From NCBI GenBank assembly GCA_946406115.1, contig OX291553.1:14203001-14267000 (forward strand): a stretch of 64,000 nt of DNA, read 5' to 3'. The notes below the pieces were generated by a model that was given only the letters and a program-made list of their open reading frames with translations, made no database searches and was not told the DNA's origin. Source of the DNA: Apoda limacodes (Eukaryota > Arthropoda > Insecta > Lepidoptera > Limacodidae). Each line of letters opens with the position of its first letter. The stretch's first letter is position 1. Below are positions 46,621-56,240 of the stretch, piece by piece. Position numbers and translations under genes: made by a program.

Positions 46621-47699
46621 TTCTCTCAAAGAATACTGTGAACACGTTTGACATTTTTAATATTTGTTTGACATTTTTATTGTATTGGTTTGTTTTTGTT
46701 TTGACATTTTTATTGATTTTCATAAATGTTTGTTTTTGTTTTGACATTTTGAAATCTTTGACTGAATATTGATTCTATTTAAATGTTTATTTTTAATCGT
46801 TGACGTTTTATCTTAGAATATTTTTATTATACTTTTGTTATTTTAATTTTTATACTTGACGATCTTATTTTGCATTGATTATGTATTATTTTAATGACAT
46901 AATGTAATTTTAAATGAGAAATAAATGACCTACCTTACCTATTTTATTTTCTATAGTCTAATCTTGATGACCAAAAACTGTTGATGTTTCTGTTTTGTTT
47001 ATTTTGATCTATTCATATACCTTTCTATATCTTAGCTTTATTTACTATTTTATTTTGTTTTGACATATTATTGTATTTGTATTCAAATAATATAATGACT
47101 ATGCAATAATTTATTTCTAATTTTGCTTAACAATCAAACAAAAAAATCTACTAATACAGTCAGTCTCTTAAACAATACTTGGAGTAAACATATCTACTTC
47201 GGTAGAGTGATAAGTCTGGTAAAATCTACTTAGGCATAAATTTATCGCAAATTGTATAAAATTATCGCAAATTGCATATTTTTTGCAGTAAAACTTTTTT
47301 GAACTACTAAATTATGATTTTCTGTCAGTTTTGCGCGCATTCGTGTGACCACTTCAGATATATAGGTTTGGCTTTGTTTCAACGGCATAGTTTTATAACA
47401 GTAGACGAAACGTAAAATGTTTACAGGCGAATATTATGCCATTTCAACAAAACAGAACAACCAGCTCAGAAGTAAAACCTTTAACGCTGGATGAAGTGTA
47501 TAGATAAGAGATGACTATGTTGAAAAATTAATAAAAAAAATTACAAATTTTTAATTTTTACCAGACTTGTCACTCACACTTCTCAAACTCCGCAAAAATA
47601 TTTGGACTTTATGAATGTCACAAATAAATATTCATCAATAAAACAAATGATAAGAAAACCTGGAACTGTTTGTAGCTTTTGGTATTGGAATTGGTTTTG
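46621..47699. other. Intergenic stretch, nothing recognised
   Basis: Very AT-rich. TTTGACATTTTTATTG-like motifs repeat around 46,650-46,760. No gene. Confidence 0.5.
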
Positions 47700-47701
47700 T
47701 T

Positions 47702-48035
47702 GTACTCTTGATATCTGAAATCTAAATATAAATAAATAAATAATTAAATATCTAACAGCATATAATAACATTTTATTTACAGAAATGTCATGTAATTTAG
47801 ATATATGTAGTAGAAAAAGTTTTTTTTTAAGAATTTAGATAAATACAATTGACAGTAAAAAAGTACAACTTTACTCTTGATTTCTGAATTCTAAATATAA
47901 ATAAATTATTAAATATCTTACAGCATATAATTACACTTTATTTACAGAAATGTCATGCAATTTAGATGCATGTAGTAGAAAAAGTTTTTATTTGACAATT
48001 TAGATAAATACAGTAAAAAAGAAGAAGTTTGTTAT
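47702..48035. repeat. Two-copy tandem duplication, about 169-bp unit
   Basis: TACTCTTGATATCTGAAATCT (from 47,702) is followed by AACAGCATATAA, ATTTACAGAAATGTCATG and GTAGTAGAAAAAGTTTTT. The whole order recurs from about 47,871 with minor changes. Non-coding duplication. Confidence 0.8.
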
Positions 48036-48269
48036 GATGCATAATGCGTGAAGGGTTTCGACTCAGTATAATGCCCCAATAGCCAATTCAAAAACTATTA
48101 AAAAATATAAAAAAATTAAACTAGTAAAGACAGAAAGACTCTCTTTCCCTTCTTGCTGTGAAATGACAATAAATTTTTTCTCATATCTTTGCAGAAAATA
48201 TTTGGCTTTTGACTTCTATTTTTTTACTCCTTGAAATCCTAAAAATTTTCAGACACTATTTTCTTATGA
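48036..48269. other. Spacer, nothing recognised
   Basis: AT-rich sequence. Confidence 0.5.
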
Positions 48270-48490
48270 ACGCCATCACACCCGGTCCTCCACCCTTCTC
48301 AGTCATCTACTTCCGTCTACCTTTTTCAAGTCATTGGCCCACCTGGCTAAAGGGGGACCGCCGCTGCGCTTACCAATTCATGGTCTCTACTATAAGACTC
48401 GTCTACCCTAACAGCCATTGGTTCTGCGATGAATATGACCTGCCCATTGCTACTTCAGCAGTCAACTTCAGCTTTGTTTGTGTGTTGTTC
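48270..48490 (-). pseudogene. LINE C-terminal fragment, RTE-like relative
   Basis: On the plus strand TCATTGGCCCACCTGGC, TTCATGGTCTC, ACAGCCATTGGTTCTGCGAT and GACCTGCCCATTGCTACTTC follow the layout of the 9.1 and 53.2 kb fragments but diverge strongly. It probably derives from a related RTE-like LINE. The plus-strand frame at 48,209-48,508 is its shadow. Confidence 0.5.
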
Positions 48491-48735
48491 CACAATTATG
48501 AAAAATAAGTTAATTAATATAAATTATTATAATTACTAATAATAACCTTGAATCTCGTATGAAGTACTTTGTGATGGAAAATCAGCAACAAAAGTCAATT
48601 TCTGGACAGCTGAAACAATGCAAACATAAAATAAGTTATTAAAAACCCAGTTGCATCAAAAATACGAATCTGTTTATTTGTTTTATTAAAATAAATATAT
48701 TTATCCAAATTCGTAATAGTTTACTGTTTTCTTAC
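48491..48735. other. Spacer, nothing recognised
   Basis: AT-rich sequence. Confidence 0.5.
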
Positions 48736-48739
48736 CACT

Positions 48740-49245
48740 ACTAAGGTGGCAAAACAAGTTTACGGCCCGCCTGATGGTAAGCGGCCACCTTAACCTATGG
48801 ACGTTTTTAACACCAGGGGTATCACTCGCGTTGCCGACTTTTCAAAAATCTAATAATAATGGCGAGCGGTGCGATGGTAGAAAGTAGTCGTGGGCATCAT
48901 TTCGAACAATTCCTCAGAACACATCCTATTGTACAAGCGGAAGAACACACACAGGGAGGCAAAGTCTCTTCTCAGACTTAGGGGTCGATACCGCAATGTT
49001 TGAGATCGTCAACAATGCTTAGAGCCCGTCGTTGAACTGAGTCAAATGGGTCAAGCTGGTATTCGGATGCACCCGCCCAGAGATGGCAGCAGTACTCCAT
49101 GTTGGGGCCGAACTTGCGACTTATAAAGCAGCAACCTATGTCCCGACGTAAAGTACCGCTTCGCTCTATTGAGTACACCAAGTTTTTTGGACGCCATGCC
49201 AGCTCTTACTATTTGTGCCCAAAAGCGAATATAAACACCTCGCAT
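48740..49245 (-). pseudogene. YADD-type LINE C-terminal fragment and 3' end
   Basis: Minus frames at 48,978-49,181 and 49,051-49,293 carry KLGVLNRAKRYFTSGHRLLL and a shifted EYCCHLWAGASEYQLDPFD, the C-terminal part of the same LINE as at 25.5 and 33.5 kb. The 3' tail (plus strand GGCCCGCCTGATGGTAAGCGG) is near 48,762. Frameshifted, and no YADD box is present. Confidence 0.8.
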
Positions 49246-49591
49246 AACATTGGGACTAGAAAGAAGGTCATATAAACGAACATACAAAGACACCTTCGCA
49301 TTTACAATATTAGTATGGATTTACTATCTAAAGAATCCTTGCTATTATCAGTTTCCAAAGTTGCATTTAGTAAAGGGAATTGTCTAAATTTGAAAACCAA
49401 GTTTTACTTAATAGCTGTTTATATAATCATGGGTATCGATTTGGTAAGTAAATTTACAATCATGATTCTATGAACCAAATAGAAATACATTATCTTTGAT
49501 TTATCTGATAAATCAATTGTTTAACGAAGACGCAAAAAAACTTCTCTCATTAATAAAGAAAAATATTAATTAACGATTAAATACAACTTAC
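49246..49591. other. Spacer downstream of the last Ig exon found
   Basis: A ACCTTCGCATTTACAATATTAG scrap at about 49,290 is an edge of the dispersed AAAGTCTGTC family. The expected next exon (phase 1 start) of the Ig gene was not found here. Confidence 0.4.
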
Positions 49592-49738
49592 GGTACAACT
49601 TTATAGTGCCTTCAGCGTCACCCAGAGAGTTTTTGGAAACACATTTGTATGTTCTATAGTCAGAGTTTGTAACCATTCTTAACGGCATACGAAGAATTGT
49701 GTGATACGAACTCTCAGTTTTCTGCGGCTCCACGCCCC
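49592..49738 (-). CDS. DIP/lachesin-like Ig protein, exon: second half of Ig domain 3
   Basis: A 147-bp exon bounded by a TTTATCAG acceptor (just above 49,738) and a C|GTAAGT donor (GT at 49,590-49,591), entering and leaving in phase 1. It encodes GGVEPQKTESSYHTILRMPL, then SDYRTYKCVSKNSLGDAEGT and IKLYR. The Y-x-C cysteine pairs with the Ig3 cysteine of the preceding exon. KNSLGDxxGxIKLY is characteristic of the end of Ig3 in DIP/lachesin-type proteins. The phase-1 donor shows that at least one more exon follows downstream (lower coordinates), expected to carry the C-terminal linker and a membrane-anchor signal. That exon was not identified. Confidence 0.93.
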
Positions 49739-49941
49739 CTGATAAATCAGTGTTTAGAAATATATAAATCAAAGGTCTTCCTGACACTACAACAAACTGG
49801 TTTAAAAATATTTTTTAACTGGTTTTTATGTAAGTTACCTTTCAAAAACATGCACAATAGCTTTAGCTTAAAAAAAAAATCACTTTTTAATCAACAGTAA
49901 TCTATCGTTAATATCATAACACTTAATGAAGAACAACTTAC

Positions 49942-50079
49942 CAACAGGAATAACTTCTCCATTCTCCCTGCTCCAGTAACTAATCGGTTTAGGAAAGGCA
50001 TCTGTTTCACATTCCAAGACTACGTTAGAGCCCAATGCAGCCCCTACTAATTGGTTTCTAATAGACATAACTGGTGCGA
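49942..50079 (-). CDS. DIP/lachesin-like Ig protein, exon: first half of Ig domain 3
   Basis: A 138-bp exon with a TTTTTAG acceptor and a G|GTAAGT donor, phase 1 on both sides. It encodes FAPVMSIRNQLVGAALGSNV, then VLECETDAFPKPISYWSREN and GEVIPV. It contains the first Ig3 cysteine (LEC) and the core tryptophan (SYW). The leading phenylalanine codon is completed across the splice from the previous exon. The intron to the upstream exon is only 69 bp (50,080-50,148). The NQLVGA motif after Ig2 is shared by DIP-family members. Confidence 0.94.
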
Positions 50080-50148
50080 CTAAAAATATATACACAAAGT
50101 TTAGTGCTGAGTTTTAATAGGAAGAGAAAATGTGTCTTTATAACTTAC

Positions 50149-50277
50149 ATGCAACCGTAAGCATTATTCTTTTGCTAACTGTAGGAGGTATTCCATTAGA
50201 CGCAATGCAAAGATACGCCCCTGCATGTTGTCTTTTTATTCGACTTATATTGAATATTGGTCCTTCCACTGATGTAA
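50149..50277 (-). CDS. DIP/lachesin-like Ig protein, exon: second half of Ig domain 2
   Basis: A 129-bp exon with a TTTTTAG acceptor and a T|GTAAGT donor, phase 1 on both sides. It encodes VTSVEGPIFNISRIKRQHAG, then AYLCIASNGIPPTVSKRIML and TVA. AYLCIASNGxPPxxSKR is a signature of Ig2 in DIP/lachesin proteins and gives the second Ig2 cysteine. NIS is a potential N-glycosylation site. The intron to the upstream exon is 469 bp. Confidence 0.95.
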
Positions 50278-50746
50278 CTAAAAACATAATTAAAAATTAA
50301 GTCTTTAGTCCGCAGTTATGAACAACATTTACTAATGTATTTATATTTACTACATATACTATATATATTTAAAACACAATTCGTGAGGAAAAAAAATTGA
50401 TAAATAAACTTCGAACTTTTTGCAGCTACTTCGAGGAGAAAACTTTTCACATCGAGTATTAGATGACTTTCAGAACATTATCCTTGGCTTGTACACAGAC
50501 TATATAAAATAAGAATAAGTCTATTCAAGTAAAGGTAGACTGTTACATTCTTAGATTGATTACATACATTAGTGAAATACCTAATTAAAAAGTGATGTAG
50601 GGTGTAACATATAATACTGTTGATATAAAGATTTCACAATATAACTTAAGATCATAGTCAAATGCTATTACAAACTTAAACACAATAAAAATTGGTTAAA
50701 GAAAGAATTGAGGACCTCCCCTACCATTGATGTCAGTGAAATATAC

Positions 50747-50905
50747 CTTGAATATTATTTGATATGCTGATAACTTTGGAGTGCTCTCTTCGCCAGGTGA
50801 TCTGTGGATGTGGTGAGCCGGCCGCAGCGCAGGTCAAGCTCACTGAAGACCCTTCCTGAATTGTTTGGTCAGGGCTGGTGCCATGGTCCAAGATGTCCGG
50901 TGGAA
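50747..50905 (-). CDS. DIP/lachesin-like Ig protein, exon: first half of Ig domain 2
   Basis: A 159-bp exon with a GATAACAAG acceptor (pyrimidine-poor) and a G|GTATAT donor, phase 1 on both sides. It encodes VPPDILDHGTSPDQTIQEGS, then SVSLTCAAAGSPHPQITWRR and EHSKVISISNNIQ. The start VPPDILD, the cysteine in LTC and the ITWRR core tryptophan are as in DIP Ig2. The plus-strand frame here (50,804-50,986) is a shadow. The upstream intron (50,906-54,832) is 3.9 kb and mostly filled by a transposon. Confidence 0.95.
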
Positions 50906-51573
50906 CTTGTTATCAGATATGAAGTAAATCTTTTTATTAAAACTTTTATTAAATATTATGTTAACCAGGTATACTTATATTTTTAATTTAATTATATTAT
51001 TAAAGTAACGCAGAGTTCATGGAATGAAAATAATTAAAAAAATGTTATTGTGTACTGTTTCTTAATATATTTGTATGCACATCACAGAAATTGTCTGGCA
51101 TGTATCGCCCTCCTAACAAATAAGCAATCACAGTAAGATAAAATACTCTCAGAGCAAATATGCAGTCAAAAGATTACTTCGAGCTAGGACTTGAACCTGC
51201 AACAATCCTTACAGTCCGTGTAGTGGTCTACAAATTGAGCTATCGAGGTACAACTCTGGCCTATGAAAATTCCAACTACGTCTTTGCTCTGGAAATACGC
51301 TCATTACGAACGTTATAAACAACTCCAGTGGCTTATGTAAAGTCTGTTCGGGCATGAATTTCGTGAGTTGCATGATTTTAATGTCTTTGATAAATAATAA
51401 TTATGAAAATTTAAATTGTTAATCGTTATGTGTGTTAATTTAAATATCAAATAATTTGTAAATATTTGCGCGCTGGACACAGCAGAACATGATGTACCTC
51501 AAATCAATGTTATGCTATCTGTATTTTACCATATTCTAGCAAATATTTTTTTTTATTATATTCTATTCTACAT
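50906..51573. other. Intron part, contains SINE
   Basis: The intron of the Ig gene between the Ig2 first-half exon and the 2.36-kb element. AT-rich apart from the SINE at 51,160-51,300. Confidence 0.6.
51160..51300 (-). repeat. tRNA-derived SINE in intron
   Basis: GCAGTCAAAAGATTAC, GCTAGGACTTGAACCTGCAAC and GGCCTATGAAAATTCCAACTA parallel the element at 31,840-31,950 (CAGTCAAAAGATTA, GGACTTAAACCTGCAAC, GGCCAATGAAAAACCCAACTA). In reverse complement the B box is GCAGGTTCAAGTCC. A divergent copy in the sense orientation of the Ig gene. Confidence 0.65.
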
Positions 51574-51781
51574 AGGGGGAAGTCTCCTAGTGGCGGACGC
51601 CTAAGGTTTTTTATAAATAAAATAAAAACTATTTTAAGAAATGTTTATTTATTTATGACTTACATTACATAACAAAGTTAGAAATCAATTAAATTAAAAA
51701 AAACACAACCTCTGCTTAAAAAATAATTAATACCATCAAGCAAACTTTGGTAACAAAAATAGTAATTTATAAAAGTAGCAC

Positions 51782-51976
51782 CTAGTACCGGCCGGATATT
51801 TGTGCCATACTAGGGGTATGCAGGGGCATAATAGGGGCAGCGGACATTTCAGACCAGTCTGTATCGATCACATATGTAGCCATCTCCACACTCTGGAACG
51901 TCTGCACATGCTTCATGTGCCCACCCAAGTCAGGATGAGCACTGGATCCAGTCCTCGACATTTTTACGCTAAGCAA
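51782..51976 (-). pseudogene. Coding-like remnant in the intronic element, family unknown
   Basis: The minus-strand frame reads SVKMSRTGSSAHPDLGGHMK, then HVQTFQSVEMATYVIDTDWS and EMSAAPIMPL, ending in ISGRY and a stop. A lysine-rich coding-like frame continues upstream to about 52,090, with a break near 51,975. The composition is protein-like compared with its surroundings. It could be the end of a transposase or captured host sequence; I recognise no domain. Confidence 0.35.
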
Positions 51977-52849
51977 AATACGATTCTAAGCAAATTGTTG
52001 TGTCTGTGTTAGATGTTTTAGTTAATGGTTCTACTTTCTTAGCTTGATCTCCATTTTCTCCTTTATCTTCACGCCTTAAGCTTGTTTTCCCTTGTCTACG
52101 CTCTTTCCTTTGGTTTGATTTCCTTTTCCTTAAATTACTACTTTAAACTTAGATTATATTTCTTTCTTTTTGTTTTTCATGATATTTTCACTTTCTTTTT
52201 CCTCTACTACTTTTTTTATGGCGATGACGATACTTCTTCTCCACAATTTAGCACTAGGAACACTTTTAGAAATATTGTAAAGCATTGCAGCTTGTCTGAC
52301 ACTCTGTTTCTTGGACAAAACCTTATCAATTCATAACAATTTGTACGCTCTGTGGCTCCCACGATCCTTTCTTTTTCTTCTCTTCCATTTGGTTTCTCTT
52401 CGTTCGTTACTCTTAAATAAAATTAGATAATTAGAATAAATAACGTAAATGGTTTGGAATCAACTTGTTTACTGTCCGGTGATACGGGATGACTTAGTAT
52501 CCGGTACTAAGGGACGGACCATATCATACATTAGGTGGTACCTTCTAAAATTGTTTAAAAATCTAACAAATTTCTAACTGATTACGAATAACAATCAAAT
52601 ACTACTTTTATTATCGACTACCATTGAAATGTAAATGCATAAATGTGCAAGAATCACATACAATGATTTTACGTGACACCGTGCTTCCCCACCCAAAACA
52701 GCAATTGCGTGCTCCCGCGGTGGCCTTGCACGTCACTGGCGAGCTCCGGCGCGTGAACCTGTGTCTGTGTACCCCCTGCGCTCCTTTCACTTGCAGTCTG
52801 AATCGAACTGGTTTATACTTGCTTAGATAGTACGAGTGTCCGGCGGTAG

Positions 52850-52930
52850 TAGGGTTTCTGTTTTCTCGAGTTATTTTCGTTCTCGAGGCACGGGAATTCT
52901 CGAGGCCAAATTCTCGAGGCTTTCATAGAA
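52850..52930. repeat. CTCGAG-rich patch 1
   Basis: TCTCGAG, TTCTCGAGGC and GAATTCTCGAGG recur within about 80 bases next to GTCCGGCGGTAGTAGGG. A mirror patch is at 53,795-53,890 near the right TIR. Confidence 0.6.
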
Positions 52931-53149
52931 GATTTATAATTGGTAATAAAATTTAAAGCAAAAAACTCAAAATAATCACGAAAGGAACATTATTTTATTA
53001 CCCCCAACTGCACTTTCTTTAAAGAAACGAATAATAAAAATCTTCTAACACATAATAAACAAATAAAAGTTAATACTTAGAAAAATAAGGAACACTAAAA
53101 ATCTGCGTGCGTCTAAATTATCTAGAAACAAAAAAACTTTAGAATCAAG

Positions 53150-53460
53150 CTATTCGTTCGCTCGTTTTAGCCGAAAGACGTCCACTGCTAATCGTAGGCC
53201 TCCCCCATATGGCTCCACAACGGCCGGACGCCCGCGCTTATTCACTTCCTGCGGCTCTGACACAGATCGTCTGTCCACCTGGTAGGAGGCCGACCCATGC
53301 TGCGTCTTCCGATCCGTGGTCGCCATTCGAGAACATTTCTTCCCCATCGGTTATCGGTTTGAAAAGCAATGTGGCCTGCCCATTGCCACTTCAGCTTGCT
53401 TACTGATTGAGCTACGTCGGTTACCTTAGTTCTTCGGGAATTTCCTCGTCAATCAAGATA
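53150..53460 (-). pseudogene. RTE-like LINE C-terminal fragment, nested
   Basis: On the plus strand AAGACGTCCACTGCTAATCG, TGGTCGCCATTCGAGAACAT and AATGTGGCCTGCCCATTGCC closely follow the fragment at 9,128-9,470. In reverse complement this is the tail of an RTE-like LINE ORF. There is no RT core. It lies within the intronic DNA element. Confidence 0.72.
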
Positions 53461-53794
53461 TTTCTCTACTAATAATCTAAATAATAATATAATATTATAA
53501 TATTATTTATTAGCTCTAAATTTTAAATCATTGAGATCAAATATAAAAATGTTCTTACAGAAACATCACAATAATAAAATCTTAAATAATAAATAAATTC
53601 TGTCTATAATAAATTCAATATTAGTCGTTCAAAATTATATTTATAGCTTTAGCAACGATTGAGATCATAAGTTAAAAATCCTAAGCGCGGCGTGTTTGTG
53701 TGTGTGGGAGTGAAACAACTTGCTCGCAGTTGTCGCAGTGAGCGCGGACAATTTTACGCGAAAAAACCTACCTACATACGAATACTTTGTATTA

Positions 53795-53890
53795 GTGCCT
53801 CGAGAATTCTCGAACCACGGGAGTTTTTCCTCGTCTCGAATCAAGACGTGTTTCTCGAGTCTTCTCGAGTTCGAGAATTCTCGACCAGAA
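53795..53890. repeat. CTCGAG/GAATTC-rich patch 2
   Basis: TCGAGAATTCTCGAACC, TTTCTCGAGTCTTCTCGAG and TTCGAGAATTCTCGACC lie within 95 bases, just inside the right end of the intronic element. Together with patch 1 they look like subterminal iterons, or an inserted palindromic repeat. Confidence 0.6.
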
Positions 53891-53938
53891 TCCCTAGGCG
53901 GTAGGTGCCGTCCGGCGTTACGGGACTTCCCCCTACAT

Positions 53939-54216
53939 TATGAATATACATACAAATAAATATATTTTTCTGTCTTCAAACAAAATATATCAGAAATCCA
54001 TTCAAATATTTGAACACAGGTTTCGTTTACAGAGTCATACGAATTAATACAGCATTTACCTACTTGGTTGGATACCTGTGTTCCAATATTCAGTTTATAA
54101 CATCTCTCTAGCAGCGGTTCAGTTAACATTGACTAATAGAGCGTTTATGGACAACATATTTTAGGCTTATTGAGCATTTTAACTATGGAACGTTTTAAAG
54201 TTAATTTAAGACTATT
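53939..54216. other. Intron part, nothing recognised
   Basis: AT-rich intron sequence of the Ig gene. Confidence 0.5.
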
Positions 54217-54665
54217 TTAGGGTTCCATACCTCAAAAGGAAAAAAGGAACCCTTATGGGATCACTTTGTTGTCCTTCCGTCCATCTGTCTGTAAAGTCCC
54301 TTTTTCTTGGGAACGCGTGAAGGTTTCAAGTTGATATTAATATCGAATACCAAGGTCTACGGTCTCTTGAAGCTTTAAAAAAAATCAAGCTTCTTAGTCA
54401 ATTCAATAAAAAGATTATGTCCAAAATACGGTAATTTTTGACCCATATCGTGGCACAAATAAATCAAAACCTATGGTGTAGTTTCCGTTGACCTAGAATC
54501 ATGAAATTTGGCAAGAAGCAAGATGTTACATCACAAATATAGGGAAAAACAGAATAATTAAAGCCTGTGAGACTTGATCTCATGATGGAAGAACTTTCTA
54601 CATATAACAAGTTTGTACGGAACCCTCGATGCATGAGCCAAACTCACACTCGGCCGATTTTTTTA
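54217..54665 (-). repeat. Dispersed repeat (AGTGCGAGTCGG family), intronic copy
   Basis: On the plus strand TTTTAGGGTTCCATACCTC, GTCCTTCCGTCCATCTGTC and ACGGAACCCTCGATGCATG then CACACTCGGCC mark a reverse-oriented member of the family at 55,816-56,240, considerably diverged in the middle. Confidence 0.65.
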
Positions 54666-54832
54666 TGAATAAGACCGTAAGTGTGTACGGTGTAGTCCTA
54701 TTATAATTACTACAGTATATCTGAAAAAATAAATCCTGTTTTTTGGTGTTTTTGACTACTAAAACAGGAAATTAGGAGGTGAGTGCCAACGAGTGTGGCA
54801 TTATAATTGTTGTTTTACTCACTATTCCTTAC

Positions 54833-55040
54833 CAACAATATCTAGGAACCCCGTTTGACTTTTCATAGGATCGGTATTGATCTGACACATGTACCAGCCC
54901 CTATCGGTCTCTCGCAGCTCCCTGATGTGCAGGAACCAGGTGCGCTGGTCTCTGTGGGTAACCCCGACTCTCCGACTCCGTGATATCACGTGAGTGTGGA
55001 TAGTCAGAATGGTCTGCGTGTCAACTCTCAACCATGCGAC
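54833..55040 (-). CDS. DIP/lachesin-like Ig protein, exon: second half of Ig domain 1
   Basis: A 208-bp exon, entering in phase 0 after a TTTAAGACAG acceptor and leaving in phase 1 at G|GTAAGG. It encodes VAWLRVDTQTILTIHTHVIS, then WFLHIRELRETDRGWYMCQI and NTDPMKSQTGFLDIV. VAWLRVDTQTILTI and DRGWYMCQINTDPM are hallmark Ig1 motifs of DIP-family proteins, with the core tryptophan and second cysteine present. Cell-surface DIPs bind Dpr Ig proteins through Ig1 and act in neuronal recognition (family knowledge). The exact orthologue is not assigned. Confidence 0.96.
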
Positions 55041-55403
55041 CTGTCTTAAATTAGCAACCAGTTAATGATATTTAAAAAAAAATATTTCAATTTTAAATTG
55101 AATTATTTATTTTCGTAAATATTTATACCTATCAAGTTATCATAAAACTATCTCTTTTAAAAGTTAAAAAAAAATATCGACACAGTCAGTTAAATAAAGG
55201 TAGGGATTAGGGTTGCGGTGTACAGTGTGCTGAGCTGTGTTTGACAAGGTAATGATGTACCCTGTAATGATGCCTTAACTAAAGTAATGATGAAAAATGA
55301 CGTACATTACACGGGTTGATAGTTAACGCAAGTTGTATAAAATCACATAATTTAAATAATTTTTAACTACAAGACATACATTTATGTGTAAAATTAAACT
55401 TGC

Positions 55404-55501
55404 CTTATATGTTGATAGATTATGTACAGTGCAGGCAAGTATAGCTTCCCGGCCAAGAGGCGCTGTCACGTTTTCTATTGGACCACTGAAACTTGGCTCG
55501 T
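55404..55501 (-). CDS. DIP/lachesin-like Ig protein, exon: first half of Ig domain 1
   Basis: A 98-bp exon starting after a TTTTCAG acceptor in phase 1 and ending AAG|GCAAGT in phase 0. It encodes EPSFSGPIENVTAPLGREAI, then LACTVHNLSTYK, running directly into VAWLRVD of the next exon. It contains the first Ig1 cysteine (LAC) and an NVT glycosylation site. The donor is GC instead of GT, but the rest fits the strong AG|GCAAGT consensus for GC-AG introns (363-bp intron). The phase-1 acceptor shows that an upstream exon with the signal peptide must exist at higher coordinates. It was not found. Confidence 0.93.
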
Positions 55502-55815
55502 CTGAAAATAAGACATCGAGATTAGGCGTGGATGAAATTTTCAGATATTCAGATTAATATTTCCTGTTTTTAAAGAGGTGATTAGAGATTTAAAGTGCCG
55601 CACCTGGATGGCGTTGCAATTGTCCATAGGCTATGGTGGCCGGTTAACATCAACCGTCTACTTGTTTGTTACCTTATTGTAACACAAAAGGTGAAGATAT
55701 CGGGTTACATACGCGTAATAAGTTCTGCGTTACAATTGCACGGTTAAATCGACAACGCAACGTGTTTTTCTAGTGAATGGAACCTACACACTTTACAGTC
55801 CATATTACAAAAATC
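55502..55815. other. Presumed intron, nothing recognised
   Basis: Short spacer above the first Ig exon found. A ATAGGCTATGGTGGCCGG scrap near 55,630 recalls the YADD-type LINE tail. No exon was identified. Confidence 0.4.
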
Positions 55816-56240
55816 GGCTAAGTGCGAGTCGGACTCGCGCAGGAAGGGGTCCGTACCATTATCTATAAAAACGGCAAAAAAATTACGTTTGTTGTGTGGG
55901 AGCCCTCCTTTCATATTTGTTTTATTTTAATTTAATTATTTATTTTTAAAGTGACTATATAACTAAATATTCTGTGAATATTTAAAGCGTCTATCTGTTG
56001 CCGTTATCGAGAAAAAAAATCACGTTTATTGTATGGGAGCCCCGTTAAATATTTATTTTATCCTGCTTTTTAGTGTTTGTTGTTATAGCGACAACAGAAA
56101 TACATCTTCTTTGAAAATTTCAACTGTCTAACTATAACGGTTCATGAGATACGGCCTGATGACAGACGGACGGACGGACGGGCGGACTGACGGTCAGCGG
56201 AGTATTAGTAATAGGGTTCCGCTAATACCCTAAAAATTAA
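55816..56240 (+). repeat. Dispersed repeat (AGTGCGAGTCGGACTCGC family), fairly complete
   Basis: It starts AAAATCGGCTAAGTGCGAG and GTCGGACTCGCGC, includes GTATGGGAGCCCCGTTAAAT and CATGAGATACGGCC, has GACGGACGGACG runs near 56,165, and ends TAGTAATAGGGTTCCGC. It is the uninterrupted relative of the copy that holds the mariner at 16.7 kb. The empty TA site is at 56,050-56,051. Confidence 0.8.

Larger units (their letters stand above)
51574..53934. mobile_element. DNA-transposon-like element, 2,361 bp, inside Ig-gene intron
   Basis: The ends are AGGGGGAAGTCTCCTAG and, in reverse complement, AGGGGGAAGTCCCGTAA. About 21 of the first 26 bases agree (CGGACG shared further in). ACAT flanks both ends (51,570-51,573 and 53,935-53,938), suggesting a 4-bp target duplication. 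Inside are a minus-strand coding-like remnant (51,782-51,976 and upstream), two CTCGAG/GAATTC-rich patches, and a nested RTE-like LINE fragment. The superfamily is not assigned. Confidence 0.68.

Noticed and set aside
47583..47771. Hydrophobic minus-strand frame as C-terminal anchor exon of the Ig gene
   Set aside because: The hydrophobicity follows AT-rich sequence. It overlaps the 169-bp duplication and has no clear acceptor in the right phase.
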